From Pseudomonadota bacterium (GTDB taxonomy: Bacteria > Myxococcota_A > UBA796 > GCA-2862545): 46,907 nucleotides of DNA. Where the stretch lies: the NCBI GenBank assembly GCA_023954855.1, contig JAGSGY010000040.1, positions 1 through 46,907 on the forward strand. Direction: 5' to 3'. The notes under the pieces were generated by a model. It was not told the origin of the DNA, made no database searches, and saw only the letters and a list, made by a program, of their open reading frames with translations. Position numbers and translations under genes: made by a program. Shown here piece after piece: positions 46,877 to 46,907 of the stretch; position 1 is the first letter of the stretch; each line of letters opens with the position of its first letter.

Positions 46877-46907
46877 TTAGCGAACCAGGTCCTTCACCAC
46901 ATCAAAG
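46877..46907 (-). other. In-frame stop interrupting the A2M frame at the window edge
   Basis: In the same frame as the A2M fragment, the minus strand reads FDVVKDLVR then TAA (46879-46877) then VVASAGSLES. Bacterial A2Ms usually continue through this region without a break. Either the gene carries a nonsense mutation, or the sequence near the edge is wrong, or a separate ORF ends here. Only 28 bases upstream of the stop are available, so I cannot decide. Confidence 0.45.

Noticed and set aside
1-46907. Mobile elements, CRISPR arrays, toxin-antitoxin or phage defence genes
   Set aside because: No transposase, integrase, repeat-spacer array or small toxin-like pair was found. The A2M loci are envelope-type, not phage defence.

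Overview
This is a 46.9 kb window of GC-rich, densely coding bacterial DNA. The gene content points to a Gram-negative bacterium, most likely Myxococcota or another former deltaproteobacterial lineage: many lipoproteins with acidic linkers, a Tat-anchored molybdoenzyme, an Hcp/Sel1 cysteine-repeat protein, bacterial alpha-2-macroglobulins (A2M) paired with penicillin-binding protein 1C, and a near-consensus sigma-54 promoter. The lineage is inferred from content alone; there is no rRNA, tRNA or phylogenetic marker. I saw no insertion sequence, phage gene or CRISPR array.

Layout. 44-1336 (+): an unknown protein and a TauE/SafE permease. 5441-1340 (-): an apparent operon of CBS-domain protein, universal stress protein, VOC-SRPBCC fusion, glutathione S-transferase and class I fumarase, preceded by a perfect -24/-12 (sigma-54) promoter and an inverted repeat at enhancer distance. 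5846-7156 (+): a secreted Sel1 protein with eleven CX7C pairs. 10342-7153 (-): proB-proA-lipase. 10482-12316 (+): a four-CBS protein coupled to an HSL-type esterase, then a PEBP lipoprotein (12389-12958). 13370-12939 (-): a small membrane protein. 13433-16695 (+): zinc-ribbon protein, membrane protein, a histidine kinase without the phospho-acceptor His, and a lipoprotein.

29739-16692 (-) is the most distinctive region. It is a 13 kb, three-gene, translationally coupled operon encoding a 1659-residue exported beta-module protein of no family I recognise, a 1920-residue A2M whose thioester Cys is Ser, and PBP1C. A second A2M-PBP1C pair (46873-43062, -) keeps the thioester motif, but its A2M frame carries an in-frame stop close to the window edge. 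The two pairs look like a duplicated module in which one trap kept its covalent chemistry and the other lost it while gaining or keeping a giant partner.

Between them: a sulfite-oxidase-type Tat lipoprotein with a putative outer-membrane protein (29952-31789), a START-like lipoprotein with a Rieske oxygenase (31935-33643), a flavin amine oxidase, a GT-C glycosyltransferase, a soluble AarF/UbiB-type kinase, three poorly characterised proteins, a MATE transporter, and a protein with two class III cyclase-like domains. Between the MATE and cyclase-like genes lies a 480 bp gene-free stretch (41383-41862) dense in hairpins, which I list as a candidate structured RNA.

Two genome-style features recur. 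All seven convergent gene pairs end on top of each other or 3 bp apart; four share a CTAG and one a CTAA. Several genes lack a Shine-Dalgarno sequence but have a TAnnnT box 6-7 nt before the ATG, which suggests leaderless transcripts.
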